Positions 1-6,263 of a stretch of 15,670 nt of DNA are shown here, piece after piece. This DNA is from Candidatus Bathyarchaeota archaeon (GTDB taxonomy: Archaea; Thermoproteota; Bathyarchaeia; TCS64): contig JAUYEB010000193.1 in NCBI GenBank assembly GCA_030691555.1, forward strand, positions 1 through 15,670, read 5' to 3'. The first letter of the stretch is position 1. Every line of letters starts with the position of its first letter. Made by a program: the position numbers and the translations under genes. The notes beneath the pieces are model-generated. The model was not told the origin of the DNA, searched no databases, and saw only the letters and a program-made list of their open reading frames with translations.

Positions 1-46
1 TTTGCACGGGGGTCGTGGTCTAGACAGGTATGACGTTGGGCTCCAG

Positions 47-102
47 AAATCCATGAAGGACTGTGCTGACCCGCGAGGGGATGACGAGTTTTTGGAGCGG
101 AA
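47..102 (+). ncRNA. tRNA-Trp intron, possible C/D-box guide-like
   Basis: The intron contains, in order, a weak C-like box (ATGAAGG, 53-59), a D'-like CTGA (66-69), a good C'-like ATGACGA (81-87, one mismatch to RTGATGA) and a D-like CGGA (98-101). This is the order of the C/D-box guide known in euryarchaeal tRNA-Trp introns. The segment before the last box (TGGAG) is complementary to the anticodon region CTCCA, but its spacing does not place C34 at the N+5 position. The guide role is therefore only suggestive; the intron itself is well supported. Confidence 0.35.
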
Positions 103-112
103 ACCCAAATGC

Positions 113-136
113 CGGGGGTTCAAATCCTCCCGACCC
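113..136 (+). repeat. Putative att site, copy 1 (in tRNA-Trp)
   Basis: These 24 bases covering the T arm and 3' acceptor strand of tRNA-Trp are repeated exactly, in the same orientation, at 913-936. The following base differs (C137 against T937), and then ACCA matches again. This is the usual layout of an element integrated by a tyrosine recombinase at a tRNA 3' end. Confidence 0.6.
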
Positions 137-141
137 CACCA

Positions 142-912
142 CCCATAAATCGTTTCCTAGGAACTTATTTACGCGTAGAGATTAATTCTGTCCCCTTTTA
201 GGGGCTCTTCTCCAGGAATAAAGTTTGATGACGTACACGACCACTCCGCCGATGAAAGACAGAATACATAACCCATAGATATCAAAGCCGATGAACATAT
301 TCTGACTCAGAAGAGGATTCAGGTCAAAGGGGTAAAACGGCCTTATGTCTTGGTATAAAAATGAGTCAAGGAAAACGTGGGAATAAACGCCGAAAAGAGA
401 CGCCAACAGGATGCCTCGAAACGTAGGCTTCTGTTTAATCCCGAAAAACGACATTAATGATGATAAAGCGTTTCTCAGCCTGCTCATTACAGCGGCGATA
501 AGAAACGCAATGAGAGTTCCCCCTAAGAAGGTGTGAAGGAAACCATGGAGAGGGTATTGAAGATTAAAATACAGTACCAGAAACGGCTCAACGTCGACAA
601 CGACGCTGGCCAACAGGAATGTAGGGAGGTCGATGTAGCTGAGGAGAAGCAGCCCAAGCAGCAACCCTGGACCCAGATGAAACGGCGTGAAGGGCATCAT
701 TAAACCTCTTTTACACGTGAATTTAGGATGGTCACCATCTCCTCAGGAATCACATCACTTTGTATGGCTAAATTATCTTTGGACATTGATCGTAGTGATT
801 GCACAGCGGATTGGACGCACGCTCTACTACTGGGGGCATGTTGATGCATGTTGTTGTCCCTGAAAGGTGTTTTCTCTATTCCTTTTTTGGGTTCTAAACG
901 AGAACTATTCGT
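142..912. mobile_element. Remnant of a tRNA-integrated element
   Basis: An AT-richer segment bounded by direct repeats of the tRNA-Trp 3' end (113-136 and 913-936). It holds two minus-strand ORFs joined by a TAATG overlap: a short ORF starting inside the distal repeat and a DUF457-like membrane protein. No intact integrase, replication or capsid gene is present, so if this was an element it has been almost wholly deleted. The repeats are direct observation; the mobile origin is inference. Confidence 0.45.
182..700 (-). CDS. DUF457/YdjM-like membrane-bound metal-dependent hydrolase
   Basis: A 172-aa polytopic membrane protein with about four hydrophobic segments (roughly residues 11-33, 57-73, 97-115 and 138-160). 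Acidic and histidine residues lie at the positions expected for the DUF457 (LexA-regulated YdjM-like) family: FHLGPG (H8), VDVEP (D36, E38), HGFLHT (H52, H56) and SHVFLD (H108, D112). The family is predicted to bind metal in the membrane, but its substrate is not established. The start ATG overlaps the stop of the upstream ORF (TAATG), and AGAGGT lies just upstream as a ribosome binding site, so translational coupling is likely. The gene sits inside the repeat-bounded AT-rich segment and may be cargo of a former element. Confidence 0.65.
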   Translation of the reverse strand: MMPFTPFHLGPGLLLGLLLLSYIDLPTFLLASVVVDVEPFLVLYFNLQYPLHGFLHTFLGGTLIAFLIAAVMSRLRNALSSLMSFFGIKQKPTFRGILLASLFGVYSHVFLDSFLYQDIRPFYPFDLNPLLSQNMFIGFDIYGLCILSFIGGVVVYVIKLYSWRRAPKRGQN

Positions 913-942
913 CGGGGGTTCAAATCCTCCCGACCCTACCAT
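700..942 (-). CDS. Small ORF starting in the duplicated tRNA end; possible integrase N-terminal remnant
   Basis: An 80-aa ORF whose first residues, MVGSGGFEPPT, are the antisense reading of the tRNA T arm and acceptor end. In SSV-type archaeal integrases the attachment site lies within the 5' end of the integrase gene, so integration leaves an N-terminal fragment beginning in the tRNA sequence; this ORF has that geometry. The remainder (for example SMSKDNLAIQSDVIPEEM) is polar and plausible as protein, and its stop overlaps the start of the next gene as TAATG. No catalytic R-H-R-Y tyrosine recombinase residues are visible, so it would be a fragment at best. A chance ORF running out of the tRNA copy is the main alternative. 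Confidence 0.35.
   Translation of the reverse strand: MVGSGGFEPPTNSSRLEPKKGIEKTPFRDNNMHQHAPSSRACVQSAVQSLRSMSKDNLAIQSDVIPEEMVTILNSRVKEV
913..941 (+). repeat. Putative att site, copy 2 (partial tRNA-Trp 3' end)
   Basis: The first 24 bases match 113-136 exactly, followed by TACCA in place of CACCA. No matching 5' acceptor half, D arm or anticodon arm lies upstream, so this is only a tRNA 3' fragment and not a second tRNA gene. Confidence 0.6.
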
Positions 943-1002
943 CAATCAGATGTTACCCAGAAACAAGGTGAACGACACCTTATCTGGAGCCTCGTTTACT
1001 CG

Positions 1003-1818
1003 TCAGTGCATCCTTGAGAGTATCTCTTCTCTCTCGAACATGCTCAGCCCGATCTTGAGTATTATTATGTCCACGACGATGAAGATGGCGAAGAGGATCA
1101 GTATGACGGCGGGTACCAGCAGGAGCAGGCCGAACACTTGGCCGAGGACCAGGGCCATAATGGGCACGATGACCAGGACGCTGAGTTGCTGAGCCTCCCT
1201 GAATCCCTTGACCCGGGCCGACACCGTGACGGTCAGGGCTATCCCCGTGATCGCCGTGGCGGGGGCGAGCAGGAAGATGATCAGCACCCAGTTTAGTGTG
1301 GGGAGGATGAGGCGGTTGAAGGTCCCGAATGAGAGCGCGTCGACGAGCGCCGTGTAGACCGTGAACGATAACAGCGTCACTATCATCGAGGGCACGAAGG
1401 CGACCATGATCTTGCCCATCAGAAGCTCACCGTCGCTGAGCGGCGTCGCTAGTAGGCCCTCGATGGTCTTCCTCTCCTTCTCACCCGCGAAGCTGTCCGA
1501 GGCTATCACGCTCGAGGCCATCGCAGGTATCAGGAGGAAGAAGGGGGCGAAGACGTAGACGAGCATCAGGTAAACTATCTTCTGCCCGTCGGTCAGGCCC
1601 GCCATCTCCGCCTGGACGGAGGCTGGGAGGTTGTTCAGGAGCGGTCCCAGGTCCTGGGCATTCCCGCCGCTGACGCTCCCCGGGATCAGGAGCATCATCG
1701 ATGGTAGGACGACGGAGAGTATCAGCGGGAGTATTATTATCGGCGCCATTATCTCCCAGTTCCTCCTCACCTCGAGCCAGTCCTTCCTGAACACGAGCAG
1801 AACCCTGTCCACCCTCAT
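1003..1818 (-). CDS. ABC-2 type transporter permease
   Basis: A 271-aa integral membrane protein with about six hydrophobic segments (approximately 24-46, 82-107, 136-158, 173-200, 211-230 and 232-256). Between the second and third lies SFAGEKERKTIEGLLATPLS (109-128), the conserved cytosolic coupling segment of NatB-like/ABC-2 permeases. A loop rich in Gly, Asn and Leu between the first two helices probably faces outward. Its ATG overlaps the TGA of the upstream ATPase gene by four bases (ATGA), so the two are co-translated and form one exporter. Families of this type export drugs, Na+ or lipids; nothing here fixes the substrate. Confidence 0.88.
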   Translation of the reverse strand: MRVDRVLLVFRKDWLEVRRNWEIMAPIIILPLILSVVLPSMMLLIPGSVSGGNAQDLGPLLNNLPASVQAEMAGLTDGQKIVYLMLVYVFAPFFLLIPAMASSVIASDSFAGEKERKTIEGLLATPLSDGELLMGKIMVAFVPSMIVTLLSFTVYTALVDALSFGTFNRLILPTLNWVLIIFLLAPATAITGIALTVTVSARVKGFREAQQLSVLVIVPIMALVLGQVFGLLLLVPAVILILFAIFIVVDIIILKIGLSMFEREEILSRMH

Positions 1819-2756
1819 GTCGATTCCCCCTCCGTCAGCTCGAGGTAGGCGTCCTCGAGGGATGGGCGGAGGATGTTCACCGACCTCACCCTCCCACCCG
1901 CCTGTACGAGGCTCCTAACAACATCGGGCGTCCTGGCCTCCGGGTCGTCGAGGTCGTAGACCAGCGTGCCCTTCGCCGAGGCGTTCACGGCCTTCACGCC
2001 CTCCAGCTTCGCGGTTGCCCTGAGCAGCCGGTCGTCGACCTCATCGAGGACGACCTCGAGCTCCGGCGCTCCGTGGAGCTTTCTGCGGAGGTCCTCTACG
2101 CTCCCCGTGGCGATGGCCGCCCCCTTCCTTATGATCATGACCCTGCTGCACAGCCTCTCAGCCTCCTCGAGGTTGTGGGTGCAGAGGACTATCGTGTGCC
2201 TCTCCTGGCGGCTCATGCCCTCCATGAGGTCGCGTATGTCCTTGGCCGCCTTCGGGTCGAGGCCCGAGGAGGGCTCGTCGAGGAAGAGTACCTCGGGGCG
2301 GTGGACGACGGCCTTGGCGATCGCGAGCTTCTGCTTCATCCCCTTCGAGAAGGTCCCCACCCTCTCGCCCCGCCGGTCCCAGAGGTCGAAGAACTCTAGA
2401 AGCTCCCTTATCCGCGAGTCCCTCTCGGCCCTGTCACGCAGGCCGTAGGCCTCGGCGAAGAACTCCATGTTCTCCACGGCGGAGAGCCTGTCGTAGATGC
2501 CCGGGTTCTCGGTTAGCACCCCGACGGCCTCGCGGACCTTGAGCGGCTCCCTCCCTATGTCGAAGCCGGCGACCCTCGCAGAGCCCTCGCTGGGGGCTAT
2601 GAGGCAGGATAGGAGCCTCACAGTCGTGGTCTTCCCCGAGCCGTTCGGCCCTAGGAGGCCGAATATCTCCCCTGGTTTGACCTCGAAGCTCAGCCTGTCT
2701 ACGGCCGTTAGGGTGCCGAAGCGTTTGCTGAGCCCCTCCGCCTCTATCCCGGACAT
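1815..2756 (-). CDS. ABC transporter ATP-binding protein (exporter, DrrA/NatA-like)
   Basis: A 313-aa nucleotide-binding subunit. Walker A is GPNGSGKTT (36-44), the signature is a variant FSKGMKQK (136-143), Walker B is VLFLDEP (156-162), followed by a SGLD D-loop (164-167) and the switch His in CTHN (H194). The Q-loop position reads LTENPG, with Glu where most ABC proteins have Gln; this is common in the DrrA/NatA-like group but worth noting. After about residue 220 comes the C-terminal extension typical of the group. It energises the ABC-2 permease encoded immediately downstream with a 4-base overlap. The start is supported by a TATA-like element about 30 nt upstream, suggesting a leaderless transcript. 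Confidence 0.92.
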   Translation of the reverse strand: MSGIEAEGLSKRFGTLTAVDRLSFEVKPGEIFGLLGPNGSGKTTTVRLLSCLIAPSEGSARVAGFDIGREPLKVREAVGVLTENPGIYDRLSAVENMEFFAEAYGLRDRAERDSRIRELLEFFDLWDRRGERVGTFSKGMKQKLAIAKAVVHRPEVLFLDEPSSGLDPKAAKDIRDLMEGMSRQERHTIVLCTHNLEEAERLCSRVMIIRKGAAIATGSVEDLRRKLHGAPELEVVLDEVDDRLLRATAKLEGVKAVNASAKGTLVYDLDDPEARTPDVVRSLVQAGGRVRSVNILRPSLEDAYLELTEGEST

Positions 2757-2782
2757 GTCCGTACTAGCTAGTTTCTCGCCCT

Positions 2783-2792
2783 CGATTTAAGG
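2783..2792 (-). promoter_or_regulatory. TATA-like box of the ABC operon
   Basis: CCTTAAATCG on the minus strand lies centred about 31 nt before the ATPase ATG, with no Shine-Dalgarno between them. It fits a leaderless archaeal promoter. Confidence 0.4.
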
Positions 2793-2828
2793 CACGTCTT
2801 ACGCATCTCGCCAGGGGCGGGTTAGGTG

Positions 2829-2834
2829 TATAAG
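2829..2834 (+). promoter_or_regulatory. TATA box of the 60-aa membrane protein gene
   Basis: TATAAG centred about 30 nt before ATG 2861 is close to the archaeal consensus, and there is no ribosome binding site. This predicts a leaderless mRNA and supports the downstream small gene being real. Confidence 0.5.
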
Positions 2835-2860
2835 GCGGAGTTCCGAAAATCGAATCGAGA

Positions 2861-3043
2861 ATGTCTGGGAACATCGGTGAGAACGAGAGGCGTGTCCTCT
2901 ACCTTTCGCTGTTCCTCATAGTCATCCTATCGATAATACTCCAGTTCACCTCGGACCAGACTTACTCTCTTCTTGCGTTCGTATTCCTGGGCGTCATCGC
3001 GGTCGGAAACATAGCCTACCTCTACAGCAGATCGAGAAAGTAG
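2861..3043 (+). CDS. Small two-helix membrane protein, function unknown
   Basis: A 60-aa protein I do not recognise. A polar N-terminus (MSGNIGENERR) is followed by two hydrophobic helices, about 12-29 and 35-54, separated by a short TSDQTY turn, and it ends in a basic tail (YSRSRK). The basic C-terminus and the acidic/polar N-terminus fit a helical hairpin with both ends in the cytoplasm. It is transcribed divergently from the ABC exporter operon and has a well-placed TATA box for leaderless transcription, which is the main argument that it is a true gene. No cysteines or obvious catalytic residues are present. Confidence 0.6.
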   Translation: MSGNIGENERRVLYLSLFLIVILSIILQFTSDQTYSLLAFVFLGVIAVGNIAYLYSRSRK

Positions 3044-3069
3044 AAGCCTAGATCGGAGGCCCCGTAATG

Positions 3070-3420
3070 TCATTTCTTGAAGGTGATGGTGTACATCACG
3101 CCTAGGGGTCTGAGCGCCCCGTCGATCCTCTTGATCAGCTCATCCACGTAACCCTTAGTAGGCTCCAGCATCCAGACGAAGACGAAGTCGTGCCCCTCGA
3201 GGTCCTCGGCCTTGGCGAGGATGCTCCCGCAGCGCTCGTAGCTCACCTTCCCTCGCCCCTTGAAGTAGTTGTAGACCCAATCCACGGCCTGGGTGTAGGG
3301 GTCGGCGTGGAGCAGCACCTGGTTCATCAGGCATATCCTCGGGTTCTCGACGGCGATCTTCTCGAGGGCTGCGACGGCCTCGATGTAGGGGGGCCCGTAG
3401 AGTCGGATGAGCGCCTTCAA
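3070..3420 (-). CDS. Conserved-looking hypothetical protein (116 aa)
   Basis: A soluble 116-aa protein of unknown function. The pattern of alternating helices and strands (an early helix IEAVAALEKIAVE, a mid strand VFVWMLEP, a helix VDELIKRIDGAL and a final strand VMYTITFKK) suggests a small alpha/beta fold, perhaps ferredoxin-like. It has two cysteines (C30, C64) without a metal-binding spacing. The start is a TTG (3420-3418), because no ATG or GTG lies further upstream before an in-frame stop; a TATA-like stretch (TTATAGGTTATG on the minus strand, about 3449-3461) lies 30-40 nt upstream. Codon use resembles the GC-rich neighbours, supporting a real gene. Confidence 0.6.
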   Translation of the reverse strand: MKALIRLYGPPYIEAVAALEKIAVENPRICLMNQVLLHADPYTQAVDWVYNYFKGRGKVSYERCGSILAKAEDLEGHDFVFVWMLEPTKGYVDELIKRIDGALRPLGVMYTITFKK

Positions 3421-3629
3421 TTAATTCTCACTGACTTCTGCAGGGGAAGCATAACCTATAACCCTTGGTGAAAGGGCCAAAACCGCCCCGGTTCTCGATG
3501 TTCAACACGCTGGCTTCAAGTTCGAGGTCAACCTCAACGAGTTTCTCAATTTTCAATGCAACACTTGAGTTGCAGGGCGATGAGAAGACGCAGGTGTGGA
3601 CATGTGTAGAAGAATGGGTGAGTGGATGG

Positions 3630-4055
3630 TTAATCCAGCTTCGCCCCGCACTCTGGGCAGAACTTTACGCCACCCTGGTTCTGCTTCCCACAGTTCGCGC
3701 AGAACTTCGCGCCCTGCTGTGGTGAGGGGGCGGCCTGCGGCGCTGGCGTCGGAGCCGGCGTGCTGGGCGGTGCTGCGAACTGCTCCGCGTTGACGCGCTT
3801 GATCTCCTCCTGCTTCGCGGCTGTCTGCTGCGAAAGGCTCGTTATGGATTGGCAGATGTCTGGGACCTCGGGGCTCTGTGGCTCGTTGTTGACGAAGCTG
3901 CGGTAGGTCAGATCACCCAGCCTCATGTAATGGGAGTCCATCTGCCTCTTGATGTTCCCTATCTCTCCCTGGATCCTGTTCACGCGGGCCATCTTTTCGG
4001 TCTCGAAGGCGACCTTGCCTGCGCCGCTCTTCAGCCTCCCGAAGATATCTGACAT
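3630..4055 (-). CDS. Coiled-coil protein with C-terminal zinc ribbon
   Basis: A 141-aa protein in three parts. Residues 1-92 are helical and charged with heptad-like spacing, probably a coiled coil. Residues 94-116 form a Pro/Ala/Gln-rich linker with repeated PAP units. Residues 117-141 form a zinc ribbon with C119-x2-C122 and C133-x2-C136 (FCANCGK and KFCPECGAKL). Such ribbon proteins are common in archaea and usually mediate protein or nucleic acid contacts; no specific role can be assigned. The start is supported by GGTGA a few bases upstream and an AT-rich TATATATT element at 4089-4096. Confidence 0.8.
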   Translation of the reverse strand: MSDIFGRLKSGAGKVAFETEKMARVNRIQGEIGNIKRQMDSHYMRLGDLTYRSFVNNEPQSPEVPDICQSITSLSQQTAAKQEEIKRVNAEQFAAPPSTPAPTPAPQAAPSPQQGAKFCANCGKQNQGGVKFCPECGAKLD

Positions 4056-4088
4056 CCGTCTTCACCTTCAGAGAGTAGGATTATACGG

Positions 4089-4096
4089 TATATATT
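4089..4096 (-). promoter_or_regulatory. TATA box of the zinc-ribbon gene
   Basis: AATATATA on the minus strand lies about 37 nt before the ATG, with a GGTGA ribosome binding site between, suggesting a transcript with a short leader. Confidence 0.45.
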
Positions 4097-4118
4097 GGTG
4101 TGTATTTCACTCGTTTTG

Positions 4119-4138
4119 CCCCGTGAATCGATTCGGGG
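4119..4138 (-). terminator. GC-rich inverted repeat after the M42 gene
   Basis: CCCCG and CGGGG enclose the palindrome GAATCGATTC; apart from one inserted T the whole is an 18-base palindrome. It starts seven bases beyond the M42 stop, but no T-run follows on the minus strand. It could be a terminator or 3'-end-stabilising hairpin, or a dyad-symmetric binding site. Confidence 0.3.
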
Positions 4139-4144
4139 ATGGGG

Positions 4145-5176
4145 TTATGCGGAGATTTTCTCGATGAACGCCCTCGTGAGCCTGATGGTGTTCTCGATGT
4201 CCTCGACGGTGGTTATGGAGGCCGGGCCGTGTATGTACCTGCACGGGACGGCTATGGTTCCGCTCGGCACGCCGCCCTTGGTGAGGTGGATGCTCCCCGC
4301 GTCGGTCCCCCCGCTCGGGATCTTCTTGAACTGGTAGGGTATCCTCCCCTCCTCAGCCGCCTCCGTGATCGTCTTGAGGACCTTCGGGTGGGCTATGACG
4401 CTCGCGTCGGCGATGGTCACGACCGGCCCCTTCTTCAAGGCCGCCGGGATCATGTGTGGTGCCATACCCGGCATGTCGACTGCGAATGTGCCCTCGAGGG
4501 CGAGGCCGTAGTCGGGGTTGACCTGGTAGGCGGCCGTCCTCGAGCCCCTCAGGCCGACCTCCTCCTGCACCGTCCCAACGGCGACGACGTTGTAGGGTGA
4601 CCCCTTCAGTGACTTGAAGACCTCCGCCATTACATAGCAGCCGGCGCGGTCGTCGAGGGCCTTCCCCCGGACATAGCCGTTCCCAAGGTCGAGGAAGTCG
4701 ACGTCGAAGACCCCGCTCATGCCGACGTAAGCGCCCCTGCCCTCGGCCTCCTCGCGGGTGCAGGTGCCGACGTCTACGAAGAGGTCGTCGAGCACCATCG
4801 GCTTCTTCCTCTCCTCCTCGCTCATTATGTGTGGGGGCTTGGTGCCGACGACCCCCCTGAGGTCCCCCTTCTTCCCCCGGAGGAGTATCCTCTGCCCCGG
4901 GAGGAGGTTGGGGACGACGCCCCAGGAGTGGATCCTCAGGTAGCCCTGATCCTCGATGTGCCTGACCAGGAAGCCGACCTCGTCGGTGTGCGCGGCCAGC
5001 ATTATCAGGGGCTTCCCCGCCTTCCCCCTGTGCCAGAAGTGGATGTTGCCCAGCTTGTCCACCCTGGTCTCGTCGGCGTGTCCTTCGAGCTCCGCCTTCA
5101 GGACCTCCCTCGCCTCGTCCTCGCAGCCGGGGGGACCAAAGGCGTTTGACAACTTCTTTAGGAGAGCCGTGTTCAT
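4145..5176 (-). CDS. M42 family metallo-aminopeptidase (TET-like)
   Basis: A 343-aa cytosolic dinuclear metal peptidase of the M42 family, which forms large tetrahedral complexes that trim peptides left by the proteasome. Visible active-site elements are AAHTDEVGF (H63, D65), GKALDDRAG (bridging D175), QEEVGLRG (catalytic E205 and ligand E206), LEGTFAVD (E228 where the well-studied TET enzymes have an Asp ligand), SGGTDAGS (288-295) and YIHGPAS (H315). Residues of about 70-165 form the inserted dimerisation/PDZ-like domain. The length is normal for the family. It appears monocistronic, with a hairpin just after the stop. Identification to family is firm; peptide specificity is not. Confidence 0.93.
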   Translation of the reverse strand: MNTALLKKLSNAFGPPGCEDEAREVLKAELEGHADETRVDKLGNIHFWHRGKAGKPLIMLAAHTDEVGFLVRHIEDQGYLRIHSWGVVPNLLPGQRILLRGKKGDLRGVVGTKPPHIMSEEERKKPMVLDDLFVDVGTCTREEAEGRGAYVGMSGVFDVDFLDLGNGYVRGKALDDRAGCYVMAEVFKSLKGSPYNVVAVGTVQEEVGLRGSRTAAYQVNPDYGLALEGTFAVDMPGMAPHMIPAALKKGPVVTIADASVIAHPKVLKTITEAAEEGRIPYQFKKIPSGGTDAGSIHLTKGGVPSGTIAVPCRYIHGPASITTVEDIENTIRLTRAFIEKISA

Positions 5177-5230
5177 CTCGGTTCGATTCTGAAGTGGGGG
5201 TATACCCGATATAATACTTGAGAAGGCTAT

Positions 5231-5341
5231 CTATGGCTTCGTGACGATGCGCTTCACTACGTCGAAACCGTCCCCTACTACATCGAGATTGTACCTAAGC
5301 TCCTCTCGTGCCCCACATTATGTGCCCTCTAGTTTGGGGTC
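5231..5341 (-). pseudogene. 3' remnant of a DUF362 gene
   Basis: Read on the minus strand, the stretch encodes a peptide aligning with the last about 35 residues of the intact DUF362 protein at 6264-7091. DVVGDGFDVVKRI here matches EVVGEGIDATKRI there, the stop codons fall within a residue or two of each other, and a DPK further upstream matches DPQ. An in-frame TAA (5318-5320) breaks the reading frame, and the similarity stops where the VapC gene begins (5340). No start or N-terminal region is left. This is a truncated, decayed paralogue rather than a gene. Confidence 0.65.
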
Positions 5342-5738
5342 ACTCGAAGATGGCCCTGATGAATCCTAGTCTTCCCAGGTGTTTCTCGTCGTTCGTGTAT
5401 ACCTCATCAATTCCGAGTCGCTCCATGAGGGCGACGTTTACCGCGTCGTTGAAGTCGAGGCGGTCAGTGGCCATGAGGTTGGCGCCCACGATTAGATCAT
5501 CGCTGTCGAAGGGTTCGATGCGCAGGGTTGAGTAGGAGAGGATCTTCTCGAGGGTGGGCTTGATGTCGCCCTGTCTGCCCATGGCCTCGAAGACCCAGGC
5601 GACCTCGCAGAGGGTGAGGGTGGATATGGTTGCTTCCTCGCCTTCCTCGACTCTCTTGAGGATGCGGGTGGCGGTTGCTCCGAATCGGGGATGGTTAGTC
5701 ACCACGTAGATGAATATGTTGGAGTCTATGAATCGCAT
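5340..5738 (-). CDS. vapC: VapC-like PIN-domain toxin
   Basis: A 132-aa single PIN domain. Acidic residues typical of the Mg2+-dependent ribonuclease site are visible: D5 in MRFIDSNIF, E45 in LTLCEVAWVF, D95/D98 in RLDFNDAVN and D117 in YTNDEKHL. VapC toxins cleave tRNA or rRNA when released from the antitoxin. The start overlaps the end of the AbrB-type antitoxin gene by 13 bases, the usual vapBC arrangement. The 3' end runs into the DUF362 remnant, suggesting that the module entered or rearranged this locus by breaking that gene. Confidence 0.88.
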   Translation of the reverse strand: MRFIDSNIFIYVVTNHPRFGATATRILKRVEEGEEATISTLTLCEVAWVFEAMGRQGDIKPTLEKILSYSTLRIEPFDSDDLIVGANLMATDRLDFNDAVNVALMERLGIDEVYTNDEKHLGRLGFIRAIFE

Positions 5739-5989
5739 GAGTCAAGCCTCTCAAGGGCTTTTTCCCGGACGTGTCTCCGGGCCAGTTCCTTGGGTTCGTC
5801 TAGGGGCTCTTCTAAGGGTAGGCTCCCGAGTAGGGCATTGGTTGGCTCTCTATATTTCTTGACTGGTGTGAGGATTATCTCGCCTTTTCTCTCCCTGACG
5901 ATGATTCTTGTCTTTTCCTCTATATTGTTCCGGTCTCGGATGTCCTTGGGAAGGACTATCCGACCCTCCTTGCCCACCTCGACGAACAT
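5726..5989 (-). CDS. vapB: VapB-like antitoxin, AbrB/SpoVT type
   Basis: An 87-aa protein. Residues 1-45 form a swapped-hairpin AbrB DNA-binding domain, with the pattern VGKEGRIVLPKDIRDRNNI and a second strand pair RIIVRERKGEIILTPV. Residues of about 46-87 are a Pro/Glu/Leu-rich tail with helix-forming REKALERL that would bind and block VapC. The gene precedes vapC and overlaps it. Antitoxins of this kind repress their own promoter; the AT-rich upstream region (5990-6060) would be the operator. Confidence 0.88.
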   Translation of the reverse strand: MFVEVGKEGRIVLPKDIRDRNNIEEKTRIIVRERKGEIILTPVKKYREPTNALLGSLPLEEPLDEPKELARRHVREKALERLDSCDS

Positions 5990-6263
5990 GGCGTCTCCAG
6001 AACAGATATGATTTTGTCGTTAATAAGGTTAATCGACTATTTTAGATGAAATCGACGAAATATTTGTTTCTCCGTTTGGACCTTGTATTTAGTCGTCTGG
6101 AGGTAGCTGGAAGTTGGGTCTTTATAGATGAATTGGCTTGAACCTTTTGGGTAGGAGATGCTGGTTGATTGTGTAGTCTGTCACACGGTTGCTAATTGAT
6201 TCAGATGGCTGAGCAACTGCCTTGATGATTCAGGAAGCTCTTCACATATTCGCAGTGGATATT
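5990..6263. other. AT-rich intergenic region with the vapBC promoter
   Basis: 274 bases without a convincing gene, clearly AT-richer than the flanks. On the minus strand CTTATTAAC (about 6021-6029) lies about 35 nt before the vapB ATG and is a candidate TATA box. The rest, downstream of the DUF362 gene, shows no recognisable feature. Confidence 0.4.

Larger units (their letters stand above)
9..141 (+). tRNA. tRNA-Trp (CCA), intron-containing
   Basis: Full cloverleaf. Acceptor GGGGTCG (9-15) pairs with CGACCCC (131-137), discriminator A138, and CCA is encoded at 139-141. The D stem is GTC (18-20) with GAC (32-34). Anticodon stem TTGGG (36-40) pairs with CCCAA (104-108), closing the spliced loop CTCCAGA with anticodon CCA (43-45). 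T stem GGGGG (114-118) pairs with CCTCC (126-130) around TTCAAAT. Exons are 9-46 and 103-138, with a 56-nt intron at the canonical site after position 37. CTCCA (41-45) can pair with TGGAG (93-97), giving a relaxed bulge-helix-bulge-like fold rather than a perfect 3-4-3 motif. The 3' end is duplicated 800 bp downstream, so the gene also looks like an integration target. Confidence 0.9.

Noticed and set aside
848..945. A second tRNA gene ending at 941.
   Set aside because: Only the T arm and 3' acceptor strand are present. No matching 5' acceptor (AGGGTCG or GGGGTCG), D arm or anticodon arm with U33 was found upstream.
3465..3725. Plus-strand ORF of 86 aa.
   Set aside because: Its 3' part is the antisense of the zinc-ribbon coding region, it has a low-complexity Ser/Thr start, and no promoter or family features are seen.
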